64,000 bases of DNA, from NCBI GenBank assembly GCA_015069185.1, contig SVJB01000001.1, positions 141,037 to 205,036 of the forward strand, written 5' to 3'. Below the pieces are notes generated by a model. It was given only the letters and a program-made list of their open reading frames with translations. It was not told the DNA's origin and made no database searches. Source of the DNA: Oscillospiraceae bacterium. Lineage in GTDB: Bacteria > Bacillota > Clostridia > UBA1212 > UBA1255. Position 1 is the first letter of the stretch. Each line of letters begins with the position of its first letter. Shown one piece after another: positions 47,802 to 58,970 of this stretch. The position numbers were made by a program, and so were the translations under genes.

Positions 47802-50800
47802 ATGCAAAATAATACATTAGCAGTAGGTCTCGACGTAGGTTCGACAACTGTTAAGGTTGTTATAATCAACAGTGAAGGCGAGATTTTATATAACAAATAT
47901 CAGAGACACTATTCAGACATCAGAAGAACAATTTATGATGTTCTGGTTGAAGCGTTAGAACTTTATAAAGATTGTCGGGCTACATTTACAGTTACAGGCT
48001 CAGGTGGTATGTTGGTGTCTCAGTGGTTAGGTCTTCCTTTTGTTCAGGAAGTGGTTGCATCTACACAGGCTGTATCCAAACTGATTCCCGAGACAGATGT
48101 TGCCATTGAGCTTGGAGGCGAGGATGCAAAGATTACATTTTTCTCAAATCCTGTAGAGCAAAGAATGAATGGTACTTGTGCAGGAGGTACAGGTGCATTT
48201 ATTGATCAAATGGCTATATTGCTTAAGACAGATGCACAAGGTCTTAATGAATATGCTAAGAAACATAAGATTATATATCCCATTGCAGCAAGATGCGGTG
48301 TATTTGCAAAGACAGACATACAGCCTTTGCTGAATGAAGGTGCATCAAAAGAAGATGTGGCAGCATCCGTTTTCCAGTCTGTTGTAAATCAGACTATAAG
48401 CGGACTTGCTTGTGGTCGCAGAATTACAGGTAAGGTTGCATTACTTGGAGGTCCTCTTAACTATTTATCAGAATTACGTGCCAGATTTATTGATACACTT
48501 GGTCTTACGGATGAGACACTTATATTTCCTAAGAATTCACATTTATTTGTTGCTCTTGGTGCCGCTTATGTTTCACAGGGAAGAAAAGGCTATGAGAGCA
48601 ATGTAAAGATTTTCAACGTATCTGATATAATTGCAAGTCTAGGTAAGGTGTTTGAACAACATGATACAGAAGTTGGTAGATTGATGCCGTTGTTTGAGAG
48701 TGATGAACAATTAGCTGCGTTCAAAGAACGTCATGCAAAGGCACAGGCTAAGCGTGGCGATTTAAGAACATATAAAGGTAATTGTTATCTTGGTATTGAT
48801 GCCGGATCTACTACGACAAAGGCTACTGTTACCGGTGAAAATGATGAAATACTTTATTCATGGTACGGAAGTAATTTTGGTAATCCATTTAAATCAGCTG
48901 CTACAATACTCAGAGACATTTATTCTATTCTGCCGGAGGATGCACATATTGTATATTCTTGCGTTACAGGATACGGCGAGGGCCTTATTAAGACAGCTCT
49001 CGGTGTTGATCACGGAGAGATTGAGACAATCGCACACTATACTGCAGCAGAGAAATTCCTGCCTGGTGTAGATTTTATTCTTGATATCGGTGGACAGGAT
49101 ATGAAATGCCTTAAGATTAAGAATGGTGTTATTCAGAGCATTATGTTAAATGAAGCTTGCTCGTCTGGTTGTGGCTCTTTTATAGAAGCTTTTGCTACTT
49201 CTCTTAGTCTTGATGTGTCTACTTTTGCCGGTGCAGCAATGAAAGCTGAAAATCCTGTTGATCTTGGCTCTCGTTGTACAGTATTCATGAATTCCAGAGT
49301 AAAACAAGCTCAGAAAGAAGGAGCAAGTGTTGCTGATATTTCTGCCGGTTTATCATACTCAGTTATCAAGAATGCTCTCACAAAGGTTATAAAAATTAAA
49401 TCTCCTGAAGAAATGGGTGATAAACTTATTGTTCAGGGTGGTACTTTCTTAAATGATGCCGTTCTAAGATGCTTTGAGATTGTTTCTGAAAGAGAAGCTG
49501 TAAGGCCTGATATTGCAGGTCTTATGGGTGCATATGGCTGTTCTCTTATAGCGCATAAGAAATATATTGAGAATACTGAGTATAAGTCAACATTGCTTAA
49601 TCGCGAAGATACTGATAAAATTTCTTGTGACATTAAGAGAGTACGATGTGGTAAATGTACCAATAATTGTTTACTTACTATAAATTGTTTCTCAAATGGC
49701 TCCAGATTTATAACAGGTAATCGTTGTGAACGTGGGTCTCTTAAAGAGTCTGAAGCCGCAAGAGAAGTTACAGATCTAAATTTATTTAAATATAAATACA
49801 ACAGATTGTTTGACTACTATAAGCCGCTGGAAGAAAAAGATGCTCCAAGAGGCACAATTGGTATACCGAGAGTACTTAATATGTATGAAAATTATCCTTT
49901 CTGGTTTACTTTTTTCACAAAGTTAGGATATCGTGTTGTTCTTTCTGACCCAAGCTCCAAAGATATATATAATCTTGGTATAGAAACAATACCAAGTGAA
50001 TCTGTTTGCTATCCTGCTAAGCTTGTACACGGACATATTGTTAACCTGCTTAACAAAGGAATTAAAACAATTTTCTATCCATCAATTCCTTATGAACATA
50101 AGGAAGATAATAAAGCAGATAACCATTATAATTGTCCTATTGTAACTTCATATCCTGAAGTAATTGCTGTTAATGTAGATAGAATCAAAGAAGAAAATAT
50201 CACATATATGAATCCTTTCTTACCAATTTTTGACAAGAAAGGTATGCTTCTGAGACTTGTTGAAGAGCTTAAGGCTTTTGACATTCCTAAGGCTGAGATA
50301 CGTGTAGCTTTAGATGAGGCTTATACAGAGAATGAGCTGTTTAAGGACGACATTCGAGGAGAAGCACAGCGTATTATAGAATTTTCAAAATCTCACGGTT
50401 ATCATATTATTTGTCTGGCCGGTAGACCGTATCATTTGGATCCGGAGATTAACCATGGTATTCCGGAACTGCTGTCTACTTATGATTTTGCAGTAATTAC
50501 TGAGGATTCAATATCTCATTTAGGAAACCTGGAGACTCCTATCAGAGTAGTTAACCAGTGGGCATATCATTCAAGACTTTACAGAGCTGCTGACTATATT
50601 AAGGTTGATCCATGCATTGACATGATACAGCTTAATTCTTTTGGATGCGGACTTGATGCAGTAACAACAGATCAAGTTGAAGAAATACTTAAATCTTCTG
50701 ATAGAATATATACTTGCTTCAAAATTGACGAAGGTAGTAATTTGGGCGCTATTAGAATAAGAGTACGCTCGCTAAAAGCGGCGCTGGAGAATAGAGACAA

Positions 50801-52076
50801 ACAAGACAGTAAAATAGGTACAACAAGGAAATATAGTTTCCCTAAGGTAACATTTACAAAGGAAATGCGTAAAAATTATACAATTCTCGCTCCACAAATG
50901 TCTCCGATACATTTTGAACTTGTGCAAACTGTTTTCAACAAGCATGGATATAATCTTGAAGTATTGCCATCCAATGACCGTAAAGCTATTGATTGGGGTC
51001 TTAAGTACGTTAATAACGATGCTTGTTTCCCATCGATTATAGTTGTGGGACAGTTTGTTGAGGCTCTCAAATCAGGAAAATATGATTTAAATAAAGTTGC
51101 TTTGTTGATTACACAAACAGGCGGAGGATGTCGTGCCACCAACTACATTGCATTTATCAGAAAAGCACTCCGCGACATGGGCCTTGATCATATACCGGTT
51201 ATATCACTTAGTGCTACCGGATTAGAGAGTAATCCGGGATTTAAGCCTACATTACCGCTACTTAACAGTGCTATTAAGGCAATTGCATACGGCGATCTAT
51301 TGATGCGTGTTTTATATAGAACTCGACCTTATGAAAGTGAACCTGGTTCTGCAAACAAATTATATGAAAAATGGAATGAAAAGTGTAAACAGGCACTTAT
51401 GAGTTCTTCTTTTGCAGTATATAGTCATACAATTCGTGATATTGTACATGATTTTGATAATTTACCGCTACGCGATGTGATGAAACCTAAAGTAGGACTG
51501 GTAGGAGAGATTCTTGTTAAGTTCCATCCTACTGCAAACAATAATATTGTTGATATTGTCGAGAGTGAAGGTGCCGAAGCTGTAATGCCCGATTTGGCAG
51601 ATTTCTTCCTGTATTGTGCTTATGGTTCTATTGAGAAGAGAGTTAGGCTAAAGCAAAGCAGGACTGCCGAGAAAGTCGCGAGAATTGTAATTTCATATAT
51701 AGAACGTTACCGCAAACCTATGAGAAAATACTTAGCACAGAGTAATCGTTTTGATCCGCCACCATCAATATATGAGCTGGCAGATCTGGCTAAGGATGTT
51801 TTATCATTATCACATAATACAGGCGAAGGTTGGTTCCTTACTGCAGAAATGCTTGAGTTGATTCACAGCGGCGCTTCAAATATCGTATGTATGCAGCCAT
51901 TTGCATGCTTACCAAATCATGTGACAGGAAAGGGTATGATTAAGGAGTTACGTCGGCAACATCCTAAAGCAAACATTGTGGCAGTTGACTATGATCCTGG
52001 TGCCAGTGAAGTTAACCAGTTAAACAGAATTAGACTCATGATGTCTGCTGCGTTTGATAATATGGAGGAAAAATAA
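47802..52076 (+). CDS. Fused 2-hydroxyacyl-CoA dehydratase activase-like protein (HgdC/BcrAD type, double ASKHA)
   Basis: Giant 1424-aa protein: two BadF/BcrA/HgdC ASKHA ATPase domains (about 1-275 and 325-590; GLDVGSTTVKVV and GIDAGSTTTKAT), then a cysteine-rich DUF2229-type region (about 610-900) and a C-terminal dehydratase-subunit-like region. Each ASKHA half has the cluster-ligand pair at HgdC spacing: C126/C165 and C453/C492, both 39 residues apart. In HgdC these cysteines from two subunits hold one [4Fe-4S]; here a single chain could supply all four. It probably delivers low-potential electrons by ATP hydrolysis to an unknown acceptor. It overlaps spoIIP by 1 nt. Confidence 0.88.
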   Translation: MQNNTLAVGLDVGSTTVKVVIINSEGEILYNKYQRHYSDIRRTIYDVLVEALELYKDCRATFTVTGSGGMLVSQWLGLPFVQEVVASTQAVSKLIPETDVAIELGGEDAKITFFSNPVEQRMNGTCAGGTGAFIDQMAILLKTDAQGLNEYAKKHKIIYPIAARCGVFAKTDIQPLLNEGASKEDVAASVFQSVVNQTISGLACGRRITGKVALLGGPLNYLSELRARFIDTLGLTDETLIFPKNSHLFVALGAAYVSQGRKGYESNVKIFNVSDIIASLGKVFEQHDTEVGRLMPLFESDEQLAAFKERHAKAQAKRGDLRTYKGNCYLGIDAGSTTTKATVTGENDEILYSWYGSNFGNPFKSAATILRDIYSILPEDAHIVYSCVTGYGEGLIKTALGVDHGEIETIAHYTAAEKFLPGVDFILDIGGQDMKCLKIKNGVIQSIMLNEACSSGCGSFIEAFATSLSLDVSTFAGAAMKAENPVDLGSRCTVFMNSRVKQAQKEGASVADISAGLSYSVIKNALTKVIKIKSPEEMGDKLIVQGGTFLNDAVLRCFEIVSEREAVRPDIAGLMGAYGCSLIAHKKYIENTEYKSTLLNREDTDKISCDIKRVRCGKCTNNCLLTINCFSNGSRFITGNRCERGSLKESEAAREVTDLNLFKYKYNRLFDYYKPLEEKDAPRGTIGIPRVLNMYENYPFWFTFFTKLGYRVVLSDPSSKDIYNLGIETIPSESVCYPAKLVHGHIVNLLNKGIKTIFYPSIPYEHKEDNKADNHYNCPIVTSYPEVIAVNVDRIKEENITYMNPFLPIFDKKGMLLRLVEELKAFDIPKAEIRVALDEAYTENELFKDDIRGEAQRIIEFSKSHGYHIICLAGRPYHLDPEINHGIPELLSTYDFAVITEDSISHLGNLETPIRVVNQWAYHSRLYRAADYIKVDPCIDMIQLNSFGCGLDAVTTDQVEEILKSSDRIYTCFKIDEGSNLGAIRIRVRSLKAALENRDKQDSKIGTTRKYSFPKVTFTKEMRKNYTILAPQMSPIHFELVQTVFNKHGYNLEVLPSNDRKAIDWGLKYVNNDACFPSIIVVGQFVEALKSGKYDLNKVALLITQTGGGCRATNYIAFIRKALRDMGLDHIPVISLSATGLESNPGFKPTLPLLNSAIKAIAYGDLLMRVLYRTRPYESEPGSANKLYEKWNEKCKQALMSSSFAVYSHTIRDIVHDFDNLPLRDVMKPKVGLVGEILVKFHPTANNNIVDIVESEGAEAVMPDLADFFLYCAYGSIEKRVRLKQSRTAEKVARIVISYIERYRKPMRKYLAQSNRFDPPPSIYELADLAKDVLSLSHNTGEGWFLTAEMLELIHSGASNIVCMQPFACLPNHVTGKGMIKELRRQHPKANIVAVDYDPGASEVNQLNRIRLMMSAAFDNMEEK

Positions 52077-53110
52077 TGAAGAAAACAAATCTTCTCCCAC
52101 TGATTTTAGTTGTAATAATACTAGGACTCCTTGTTGCTATAATAGTAAAGGGGACTTTAGAAAAATCAGAGAACTCTGATCCGGAAGCAACACCTTTATT
52201 ACATGTAGATATAACTGCAGGTCCTGATACCGGAGAAGATAAAGTTTTTAGATTTTCTTTTTCAGATAATGGATATTCCATTGAAGCCAGCTATGATACA
52301 GGTAATAATGTTTCAGGAATTAAATATAATTATCTGACAAAATCATATATATCAAAAGCAAAAACAACTACACGAATTGGTTTTTTGAAAATTGTAAATA
52401 GCTTTGTTCCTGAAGATATAAAACTTGATGAGGTTTTTGAACAGCCACTCAAAATTGATAGAAATCGTGACATTCTTATTTATCATGTTCACGCTTTAGA
52501 AGGATTTTGTGCTAGCGATGAAGATAAAACTAATTTGTCGATGAATGAGATTCCTGGAAATAAAAATAATGTTGTTTATCTTGGTGATATAATGAAAGAG
52601 GTTATTGAAGAAAAGACCTCTATTGATGTAATAAGGAATGCAACTGTATTTGACAGAACAGGCGGATCTGATGCTACATATTTAAGCGCATTGCCAATGC
52701 TTAATCAAGCAATCAATGAATATCAGGACATAGGATTAATTATTGATGTGCATAGAAACGCAATAGATGTTACAAAAGAAAAGTATGGTCCGGTTATTAA
52801 ATATAATAATGTTAATTACGCGCCTATTTCTTTTGTCCTTGGCATGGATTGGTCATATGAGGGTGATAGGAACAGTGATGTAAATCCATATTGGAAAGAC
52901 AATTTAAAGCTTATAATGCTGGTTGCAAAAAAATTAGAAGATCGCGTTCCGGGAATAGTAGATAATATTGGCTTGAGACGCAATCCTTATAATCAGAATA
53001 TAGCAGCAAACTCTCTATTGGTTGAGATAGGATTTGATGGCAATTTAACATCTGAGGCAGAAGCTACGGCAAGACTGCTGGCAGAAGTATTAGGGGAAAT
53101 ATATGGATAA
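52076..53110 (+). CDS. spoIIP: Stage II sporulation protein P (SpoIIP)
   Basis: Peptidoglycan amidase/endopeptidase of the engulfment DMP complex. N-terminal TM anchor (residues 6-25), then the amidase domain with [21 protein letters not shown] and [17 protein letters not shown], matching the metal- and substrate-binding motifs. The first motif differs from the common YHTHTTEsY, though both His and the Glu are kept. 344 aa. gpr, often upstream, is absent; lepA and hemW follow as in other Firmicutes. The ATG overlaps the activase stop (TAATG). Confidence 0.9.
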   Translation: MKKTNLLPLILVVIILGLLVAIIVKGTLEKSENSDPEATPLLHVDITAGPDTGEDKVFRFSFSDNGYSIEASYDTGNNVSGIKYNYLTKSYISKAKTTTRIGFLKIVNSFVPEDIKLDEVFEQPLKIDRNRDILIYHVHALEGFCASDEDKTNLSMNEIPGNKNNVVYLGDIMKEVIEEKTSIDVIRNATVFDRTGGSDATYLSALPMLNQAINEYQDIGLIIDVHRNAIDVTKEKYGPVIKYNNVNYAPISFVLGMDWSYEGDRNSDVNPYWKDNLKLIMLVAKKLEDRVPGIVDNIGLRRNPYNQNIAANSLLVEIGFDGNLTSEAEATARLLAEVLGEIYG

Positions 53111-54899
53111 AATAAGAAACTTTTGTATTATAGCTCATATTGATCACGGTAAGTCCACACTTGCAGACAGAATTCTGCAGGAAACTGGTGTGCTTACTGA
53201 TCGTGAGATGGAAGAACAAGTTCTTGATAATATGGATATAGAACGTGAACGTGGCATAACTATCAAGGCTCAGTCTGTTAGATTAAATTATAAAGCTGAT
53301 GATGGTAATGAGTATATTTTCAACTTAATAGATACTCCCGGTCATGTTGACTTTAACTATGAAGTATCCCGTACCTTGGCAGCTTGTGAAGGCGCAATCT
53401 TAGTTGTAGATAGTTCGCAAGGTATTGAGGCACAAACGCTTGCTAATGTATATCAAGCAATAGATAACAATCTTGAGATTGTTCCTGTAATCAATAAAAT
53501 TGATTTACCGTCTGCAAGACCTGATGAGGTCAAGAAAGAAATAGAGGATATTATTGGTTTGCCTTGTGATGATGCACCTTTGGTGTCTGCAAAGGTAGGT
53601 ATTGGCATACATGATGTGTTAGAGGCTATTGTTAATAAGATTCCTGCTCCGACTGCCACTCCGGGTAGCCCTTGTCGTGCGCTTATATTCGATTCCTTTT
53701 ACGATGCTTACAAAGGCGTTATTGTGTATTGTCGTGTTATGGATGGATCTATTAAGAAAGGTGATACAATCCGTTTTATGGCAACTGGAAAAGAATATAC
53801 TGTTACTGAAGTTGGTTGGTTTAAGCCGGGAATTACTGTACAATCAAAAGAAATTTCAGCAGGTGAAGTTGGATATATCGCTGCAGCAATAAAAAACATT
53901 ACAGATGCAACTGTAGGTGATACTGTTACATTGGCTGATAATCCTGCCACTGAAGCATTACCGGGATATCAAGAAGTACAATCTATGGTATATTGCGGTT
54001 TCTATCCTATAGATGGTTCTGATTATGAAAATCTTCGCGATGCACTTTTTAAGCTTCAGCTTAATGATGCAGCTCTTACATTTGAACCGGAAACATCTCA
54101 AGCTCTGGGATTTGGATTCCGATGCGGATTTCTGGGTTTGCTTCACTTAGAGATCATACAAGAAAGATTATCAAGAGAATACGACATTGAGTTAATTACA
54201 ACTACACCTAGTGTTATTTATCATATTTATAAGAATGATGGTTCTATGGAGACTCTTGATAATCCTACAAATATGCCAAATCCTTCAGAGATACTTCGGA
54301 TAGAAGAACCAATTGTAAAAGCTTCTATCATGACACCTACAGAATATGTAGGTAATATTATGGAACTTACTACTGAGCGAAGAGGAATATTCATAAATAT
54401 GGATTATCTTGAGGAGAAGAGAGTTGTTATGACATACGAGCTTCCGCTTAATGAGGTAATATATGATTTCTTTGACGCTCTAAAATCTCGTACAAGAGGA
54501 TATGCATCTTTGAACTATGAGCTTATTGGTTATAAACCGTCAAAGCTTGTTAAATTAGATATTGTAATGAACAATGAGCTTATAGATGCACTGTCTTTTA
54601 TCGTTCATGAAGAAAAAGCTTATACCAGAGGACGTAAAATTGCAGCTAAGCTTAAAGAATCTATTCCGAGACATCAGTTTGAGATTCCAATTCAGGCATG
54701 TATCGGTGGTAAGATTATTGCACGTGAAACAGTCAAGGCATACCGCAAGGACGTGCTTGCCAAATGTTATGGCGGCGATATTACCCGTAAGAAGAAGCTC
54801 CTTGAGAAGCAGAAAGAAGGTAAGAAACGTATGCGTGAATTTGGTAGCGTAGAGGTACCGCAGGAAGCTTTCTTAAGTGTTCTTAAGCTTGATGATTAA
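53103..54899 (+). CDS. lepA: Elongation factor 4 (LepA)
   Basis: Translational GTPase that acts on stalled or initiating ribosomes. G1 AHIDHGKST (residues 11-19), G3 DTPGHVDF, G4 NKIDLP, EF-G-like domains, and the LepA-specific C-terminal domain ending [34 protein letters not shown]. 598 aa. Overlaps spoIIP by 8 nt; hemW follows immediately. Confidence 0.97.
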   Translation: MDKIRNFCIIAHIDHGKSTLADRILQETGVLTDREMEEQVLDNMDIERERGITIKAQSVRLNYKADDGNEYIFNLIDTPGHVDFNYEVSRTLAACEGAILVVDSSQGIEAQTLANVYQAIDNNLEIVPVINKIDLPSARPDEVKKEIEDIIGLPCDDAPLVSAKVGIGIHDVLEAIVNKIPAPTATPGSPCRALIFDSFYDAYKGVIVYCRVMDGSIKKGDTIRFMATGKEYTVTEVGWFKPGITVQSKEISAGEVGYIAAAIKNITDATVGDTVTLADNPATEALPGYQEVQSMVYCGFYPIDGSDYENLRDALFKLQLNDAALTFEPETSQALGFGFRCGFLGLLHLEIIQERLSREYDIELITTTPSVIYHIYKNDGSMETLDNPTNMPNPSEILRIEEPIVKASIMTPTEYVGNIMELTTERRGIFINMDYLEEKRVVMTYELPLNEVIYDFFDALKSRTRGYASLNYELIGYKPSKLVKLDIVMNNELIDALSFIVHEEKAYTRGRKIAAKLKESIPRHQFEIPIQACIGGKIIARETVKAYRKDVLAKCYGGDITRKKKLLEKQKEGKKRMREFGSVEVPQEAFLSVLKLDD

Positions 54900-54900
54900 A

Positions 54901-56025
54901 ATGAAAAAAGCAGGTCTTTATATCCACATACCATTTTGTATCAGAAAATGTTTTTACTGTGATTTTAGTTCTTTTTCTGATAAATATCAGTATGTGGATA
55001 TTTACTTTGAGAATCTATTAAATGAATTGAAATTTATATTAAATAAGTATCCTGATGTTTACTTTGATACGGTATATATAGGCGGTGGCACACCATCTTC
55101 TGTTGATTCAAAATACATTTGTAAGCTTGTTGATGCATTTTTACCAAGATTATTAACTGGCAGCGAAGTAACAATTGAAGCGAATCCGGCAACTGTTGAT
55201 ATAAAGAAACTACAGGACTATCTATCATGTGGTATTAATCGTATTAGCATAGGCGTGCAAAGCTTCAAAGATGATACATTAAAATCTCTGGGTAGAATTC
55301 ATAACAGAAGCCAGGCAATAGATACGATTAATTTAGCTAAAAGTGTAGGCTTTAATAATATAAATATCGATTTAATATATGGCATTCCCACCATAAATAA
55401 TACCACCCCACAAACAGTTGAAGATTGGGAAGATACACTTAAAACAGCTCTTAGCCTGGATGTTGATCATATTTCTGCATATTCATTAATTATTGAAGAA
55501 GGTACCAAGATATATGATTGGGGAACAGAATATATAGAGGACGAAATCGACAGAGAAATGTTCTATAAGTGCAAATCAATGCTGGAAGAAAAGGGATATA
55601 TGCAATATGAAATATCAAATTTTTCAAAGCCAGGATTTGAATCACGACATAATCTTAAATATTGGAATTGTGATGATTATATCGGTGTCGGTCTAGCTGC
55701 AGCTTCTTGTATTGACGGTGTAAGATATAAGAATACAGAAGATTTTTCACAATACAACAAAGGAAAATATTGCAACGAACAAGAAACTATTGTTTTATCT
55801 CGTGAAGATCAAATGAATGAATTTATGATGCTTGGCTTCAGAAAAATTAAAGGACCTGCTCCTGAACATTTTCGTTATAAATTTAATTCTGAATATGAAG
55901 AAATTTTCGGTGAAAAATTAACTTTATTAGTAAGTAAAAAACTTATAAAAAAGGAAAAAAACAGATATTTTTTAACTAAAAAAGGTTTGGATTTTGCTAA
56001 TATTGTTTTTAGGGAGTTTATATAA
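54901..56025 (+). CDS. hemW: Radical SAM protein HemW (HemN-like)
   Basis: Radical SAM protein related to oxygen-independent coproporphyrinogen oxidase but of the HemW heme-chaperone group. The [4Fe-4S] motif is C13xxxC17xxC20 in IPFCIRKCFYCDF; GGGTPSS and RISIGVQSF follow. The track starts at 54877 inside lepA; ATG 54901, right after the lepA stop, gives 374 aa and the usual KAGLYIHIPFC beginning (54892 is an alternative). The Shine-Dalgarno is poor, so coupling to lepA is likely. hrcA-grpE-dnaK do not follow. Confidence 0.9.
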   Translation: MKKAGLYIHIPFCIRKCFYCDFSSFSDKYQYVDIYFENLLNELKFILNKYPDVYFDTVYIGGGTPSSVDSKYICKLVDAFLPRLLTGSEVTIEANPATVDIKKLQDYLSCGINRISIGVQSFKDDTLKSLGRIHNRSQAIDTINLAKSVGFNNINIDLIYGIPTINNTTPQTVEDWEDTLKTALSLDVDHISAYSLIIEEGTKIYDWGTEYIEDEIDREMFYKCKSMLEEKGYMQYEISNFSKPGFESRHNLKYWNCDDYIGVGLAAASCIDGVRYKNTEDFSQYNKGKYCNEQETIVLSREDQMNEFMMLGFRKIKGPAPEHFRYKFNSEYEEIFGEKLTLLVSKKLIKKEKNRYFLTKKGLDFANIVFREFI

Positions 56026-56045
56026 ATATCTGCGGTTATTTCGAT

Positions 56046-56074
56046 TTGACGCATCTGACAATGTATGGTATCAT
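56046..56074 (+). promoter_or_regulatory. Sigma-A promoter for the lipoprotein cluster
   Basis: TTGACG (56046-56051), 17-nt spacer, TATCAT (56069-56074), 44 nt before the first lipoprotein start. Gaps between the following four genes are 12-20 nt, so they probably form one transcript from here. Confidence 0.65.
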
Positions 56075-56118
56075 AAAACGATTGAGGGCAACTCAAATAA
56101 ATTAAAAGGTGACCAGTA

Positions 56119-58950
56119 ATGAAAACATTTAAGAGAACAGTTACACTACTTTTGGCATTATGTATGATCACAGCACTTATGGTTGGTATAGTTGGATGTG
56201 ACAATGGAAACACTCCTGATTCAAACATCACACCGGCTCCTTCTGAGGGACCAGGAAGTAGTGAGAATGGTACATATAATATTAGTGTCAAGTCTTTTGC
56301 AGGAATGGTATTGTCTGATATAGACGTATATGTATATGCAGATAATTCACTTACTGATTTAAAAACCTTAGGAAAGACAGATGCTAATGGATATGTAAGC
56401 TTTGACCTCCCAAAGAATGATAATTATGCAATAGAGCTCAGAGGACTACCTAAGGGATATAATGTTGAGCCTTATTATTCTTTCACAGGAAACACTGCAT
56501 TAATTACATTGTCTACTTCTGTTGTGAAGGAAGAATTACCGGGAAATACTTTATTAAAAGCCGGTGATGTTATGTATGACTTTACATTTACAACTCCCGG
56601 TGGAGAAAAGATCAATCTTGCTGAAATATTAAAAGAAAAAGACGCTGTACTACTTAATTTCTGGTATGTAAATTGTCCTGCTTGTGTTCTTGAATTCCCA
56701 TATATGCAAGAGGCATACGAAATGTACGGTGATGATATAGAGATTGTTGCCGTGTCACCGATGGATGCTGACCATGATATTACAAAATTCCAGAACGATA
56801 ATAAGCTTACATTTAAAATGGCCTCTTGTTCATTTTCTTGGCCGACTGCATTTTCTGTAACAGGCTATCCGACTTCAGTACTTATTGACAAATATGGAAT
56901 GATTTGTCTTGTTGAGGTAGGCGCATTAACAAGTTTGAGGCCTTTTACATCAATGTTTGATCATTTTACTGCTGATGATTATAAACAGAAAATTTGTACA
57001 AGTATTGACGATCTTATAACAAAGATTAAACCCAATAAAGAAATGGATACATCTGAGAATATTGGAAATGCCATCAACAGTGGTTCGATTAATGTTACAT
57101 ATCGTCCGGAAACAGAGAGCTCTAACGCAGAGTATGCATGGCCTTTTATAATCGATGAGAAATATGGCAGAAAATGTATCTATGCATCTAATAAAGGTAT
57201 TGAGGATTCATATGCAGCCATTTATGCTGATATCGAATTAAAGAAAGGACAGGCAATCGGATTTGATTATATTATATCTAGTGAAGCATATTCTGATATA
57301 ATGTTTGTTATCGTTCAAAAGGATGATATTTATTCCATTTCAGGTCTTAAAGAAGCCGAGGGTTGGAAGTCTTGTTATCCTTGGGTTGCTCTGGAGGATG
57401 GTACATATGAGCTTGCACTTGTATTCTCTAAAGACAGTGATACAAACGAAGGTGATGATACCGTATACATTTCCAATATGCGTGTAATAGATGCAAAAAA
57501 CATTGATAGTGACGCATATATTTCAAGAAATGCGGCTACCGAAAAAGATGGTACTTTTGAATATGCTGATATAGTCTTTAATTCAAATGATGGTTACTAT
57601 CATGTTGGTTCAGAAAACGGCCCACTTCTTCTGGTTGATCTTATGAATTTAACATTATTTAATGAAGAGAAATCAATATTTGATTTAACATATGAGGATG
57701 ATGCCACCATTAACGGAGTGAAAATATATGAGGCAATGATTAATTATTTCTCATATGCATCAAATTCATCTCTCAATGGAGTATGTACCGTAAATGGTGA
57801 ATTGGCAGAATTCCTTAAAGAAGTTGCTAATATATATGGTTTTGATAATAATGAAAAAGAATGGCTCAAAGCCTGCCGTTATTATCAATACTATGGACCT
57901 ATTGAAGGCAAACAACTTGTAGACCCGATTCAAGGACTTGCTACGTTCTCAGCCACAACAGTTGTAGAAGGCAAAGATAATCCTGATAACTACTTCTATT
58001 ATGATAGAGTAATAATCCCGCGTGGTGTTCTTAAGAAATTTGTTCCGACAAAAACAGGTGTGTATAGAATTACATCCAAAAGTACGTCTATCCAAGGTGT
58101 TAATGGCTGGATATTTAACGAACAAGGTGAGATTATTTATACATATGAACATTTTGAGAGATTATATGAAGATACCCTTAATGTGTCGATGGTTTACTTT
58201 ATGGAGGCCGGAAAATCGTATTATATCGATATAGCATTCTGGGATGTTTATGAAGTTGGTTCAATTTATTTTGATATTGAATACATTGGAAGAACTTTTG
58301 ATTTATTCCAGGTTTGTTCTCCGGGATATTATACATATGATACTGATGCAACAGGGGAAGCTATGTATGAAACAATAAGCGGTGGTATCAAAGCTGTATT
58401 AGGAAATGATGGATATTACTATCATGACTTGGGTAAGGATGAAAATGGAAATCAGATTTATGGAAGTAAGATTTATGCTGATTTTACAGGCCTCACTGTT
58501 ATGAGCCATCCGATAGCATCTGTAACGGTTAATGGAAAAACAGAAAAAGGTATTATCGATCTTGGCGGATTTGATTTTAGTAAATCAGAGGGCGATCAAG
58601 AGATACTTACTTATTTGGCAAATCGTAACAATGATGTTGAAGCTACCAAATCATATTTAAAAGAGCTTTGGGGAGAGCAATATGAGACATATGCTGCTCA
58701 ATATAAAATTGATGAAGTTTTTGCAGGTAAATATCATGGCGCCGGTTCAGATTGTACTGAAGCTATGAAAAAATATTTGTCCAAGATAATTGAAAATGGA
58801 AAAGATGAACTTATCGGTTGTGTTGCAGTTGATGAAGAACTTGCTGAAATGTTACAAATGTTGGCAGATAAATATGTTAACCCGATGGATTACAGTGTAG
58901 AATTTGGTTGGCTCAAGCTTTGTTATTATTATGAATATCTAGGAGCATAA
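56119..58950 (+). CDS. Multidomain lipoprotein with TlpA-type thioredoxin domain (CPAC)
   Basis: 943-aa lipoprotein: signal peptide with lipobox GIVGC, Ser/Pro linker, Ig/carboxypeptidase-regulatory-like domain (about 55-135, DIDVYVYAD...TDANGYVSFDLP), a TlpA/ResA-like thioredoxin domain (about 150-300) with C186-P-A-C189 and the cis-Pro loop GYPTSVLIDKYG. Then an unidentified beta region, a pre-peptidase-like domain (KFVPTKTGVYRITS), and two copies of the recurring module (DGYYHVGSENGP about 491 to WLKACRYY about 582; DGYYYHDLG about 764 to WLKLCYYY about 931). No CcdA or ResBC nearby. Predicted role: extracellular thiol redox or binding on the outer membrane face. Confidence 0.8.
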   Translation: MKTFKRTVTLLLALCMITALMVGIVGCDNGNTPDSNITPAPSEGPGSSENGTYNISVKSFAGMVLSDIDVYVYADNSLTDLKTLGKTDANGYVSFDLPKNDNYAIELRGLPKGYNVEPYYSFTGNTALITLSTSVVKEELPGNTLLKAGDVMYDFTFTTPGGEKINLAEILKEKDAVLLNFWYVNCPACVLEFPYMQEAYEMYGDDIEIVAVSPMDADHDITKFQNDNKLTFKMASCSFSWPTAFSVTGYPTSVLIDKYGMICLVEVGALTSLRPFTSMFDHFTADDYKQKICTSIDDLITKIKPNKEMDTSENIGNAINSGSINVTYRPETESSNAEYAWPFIIDEKYGRKCIYASNKGIEDSYAAIYADIELKKGQAIGFDYIISSEAYSDIMFVIVQKDDIYSISGLKEAEGWKSCYPWVALEDGTYELALVFSKDSDTNEGDDTVYISNMRVIDAKNIDSDAYISRNAATEKDGTFEYADIVFNSNDGYYHVGSENGPLLLVDLMNLTLFNEEKSIFDLTYEDDATINGVKIYEAMINYFSYASNSSLNGVCTVNGELAEFLKEVANIYGFDNNEKEWLKACRYYQYYGPIEGKQLVDPIQGLATFSATTVVEGKDNPDNYFYYDRVIIPRGVLKKFVPTKTGVYRITSKSTSIQGVNGWIFNEQGEIIYTYEHFERLYEDTLNVSMVYFMEAGKSYYIDIAFWDVYEVGSIYFDIEYIGRTFDLFQVCSPGYYTYDTDATGEAMYETISGGIKAVLGNDGYYYHDLGKDENGNQIYGSKIYADFTGLTVMSHPIASVTVNGKTEKGIIDLGGFDFSKSEGDQEILTYLANRNNDVEATKSYLKELWGEQYETYAAQYKIDEVFAGKYHGAGSDCTEAMKKYLSKIIENGKDELIGCVAVDEELAEMLQMLADKYVNPMDYSVEFGWLKLCYYYEYLGA

Positions 58951-58970
58951 GAATATTAAGGAGAATTTTA

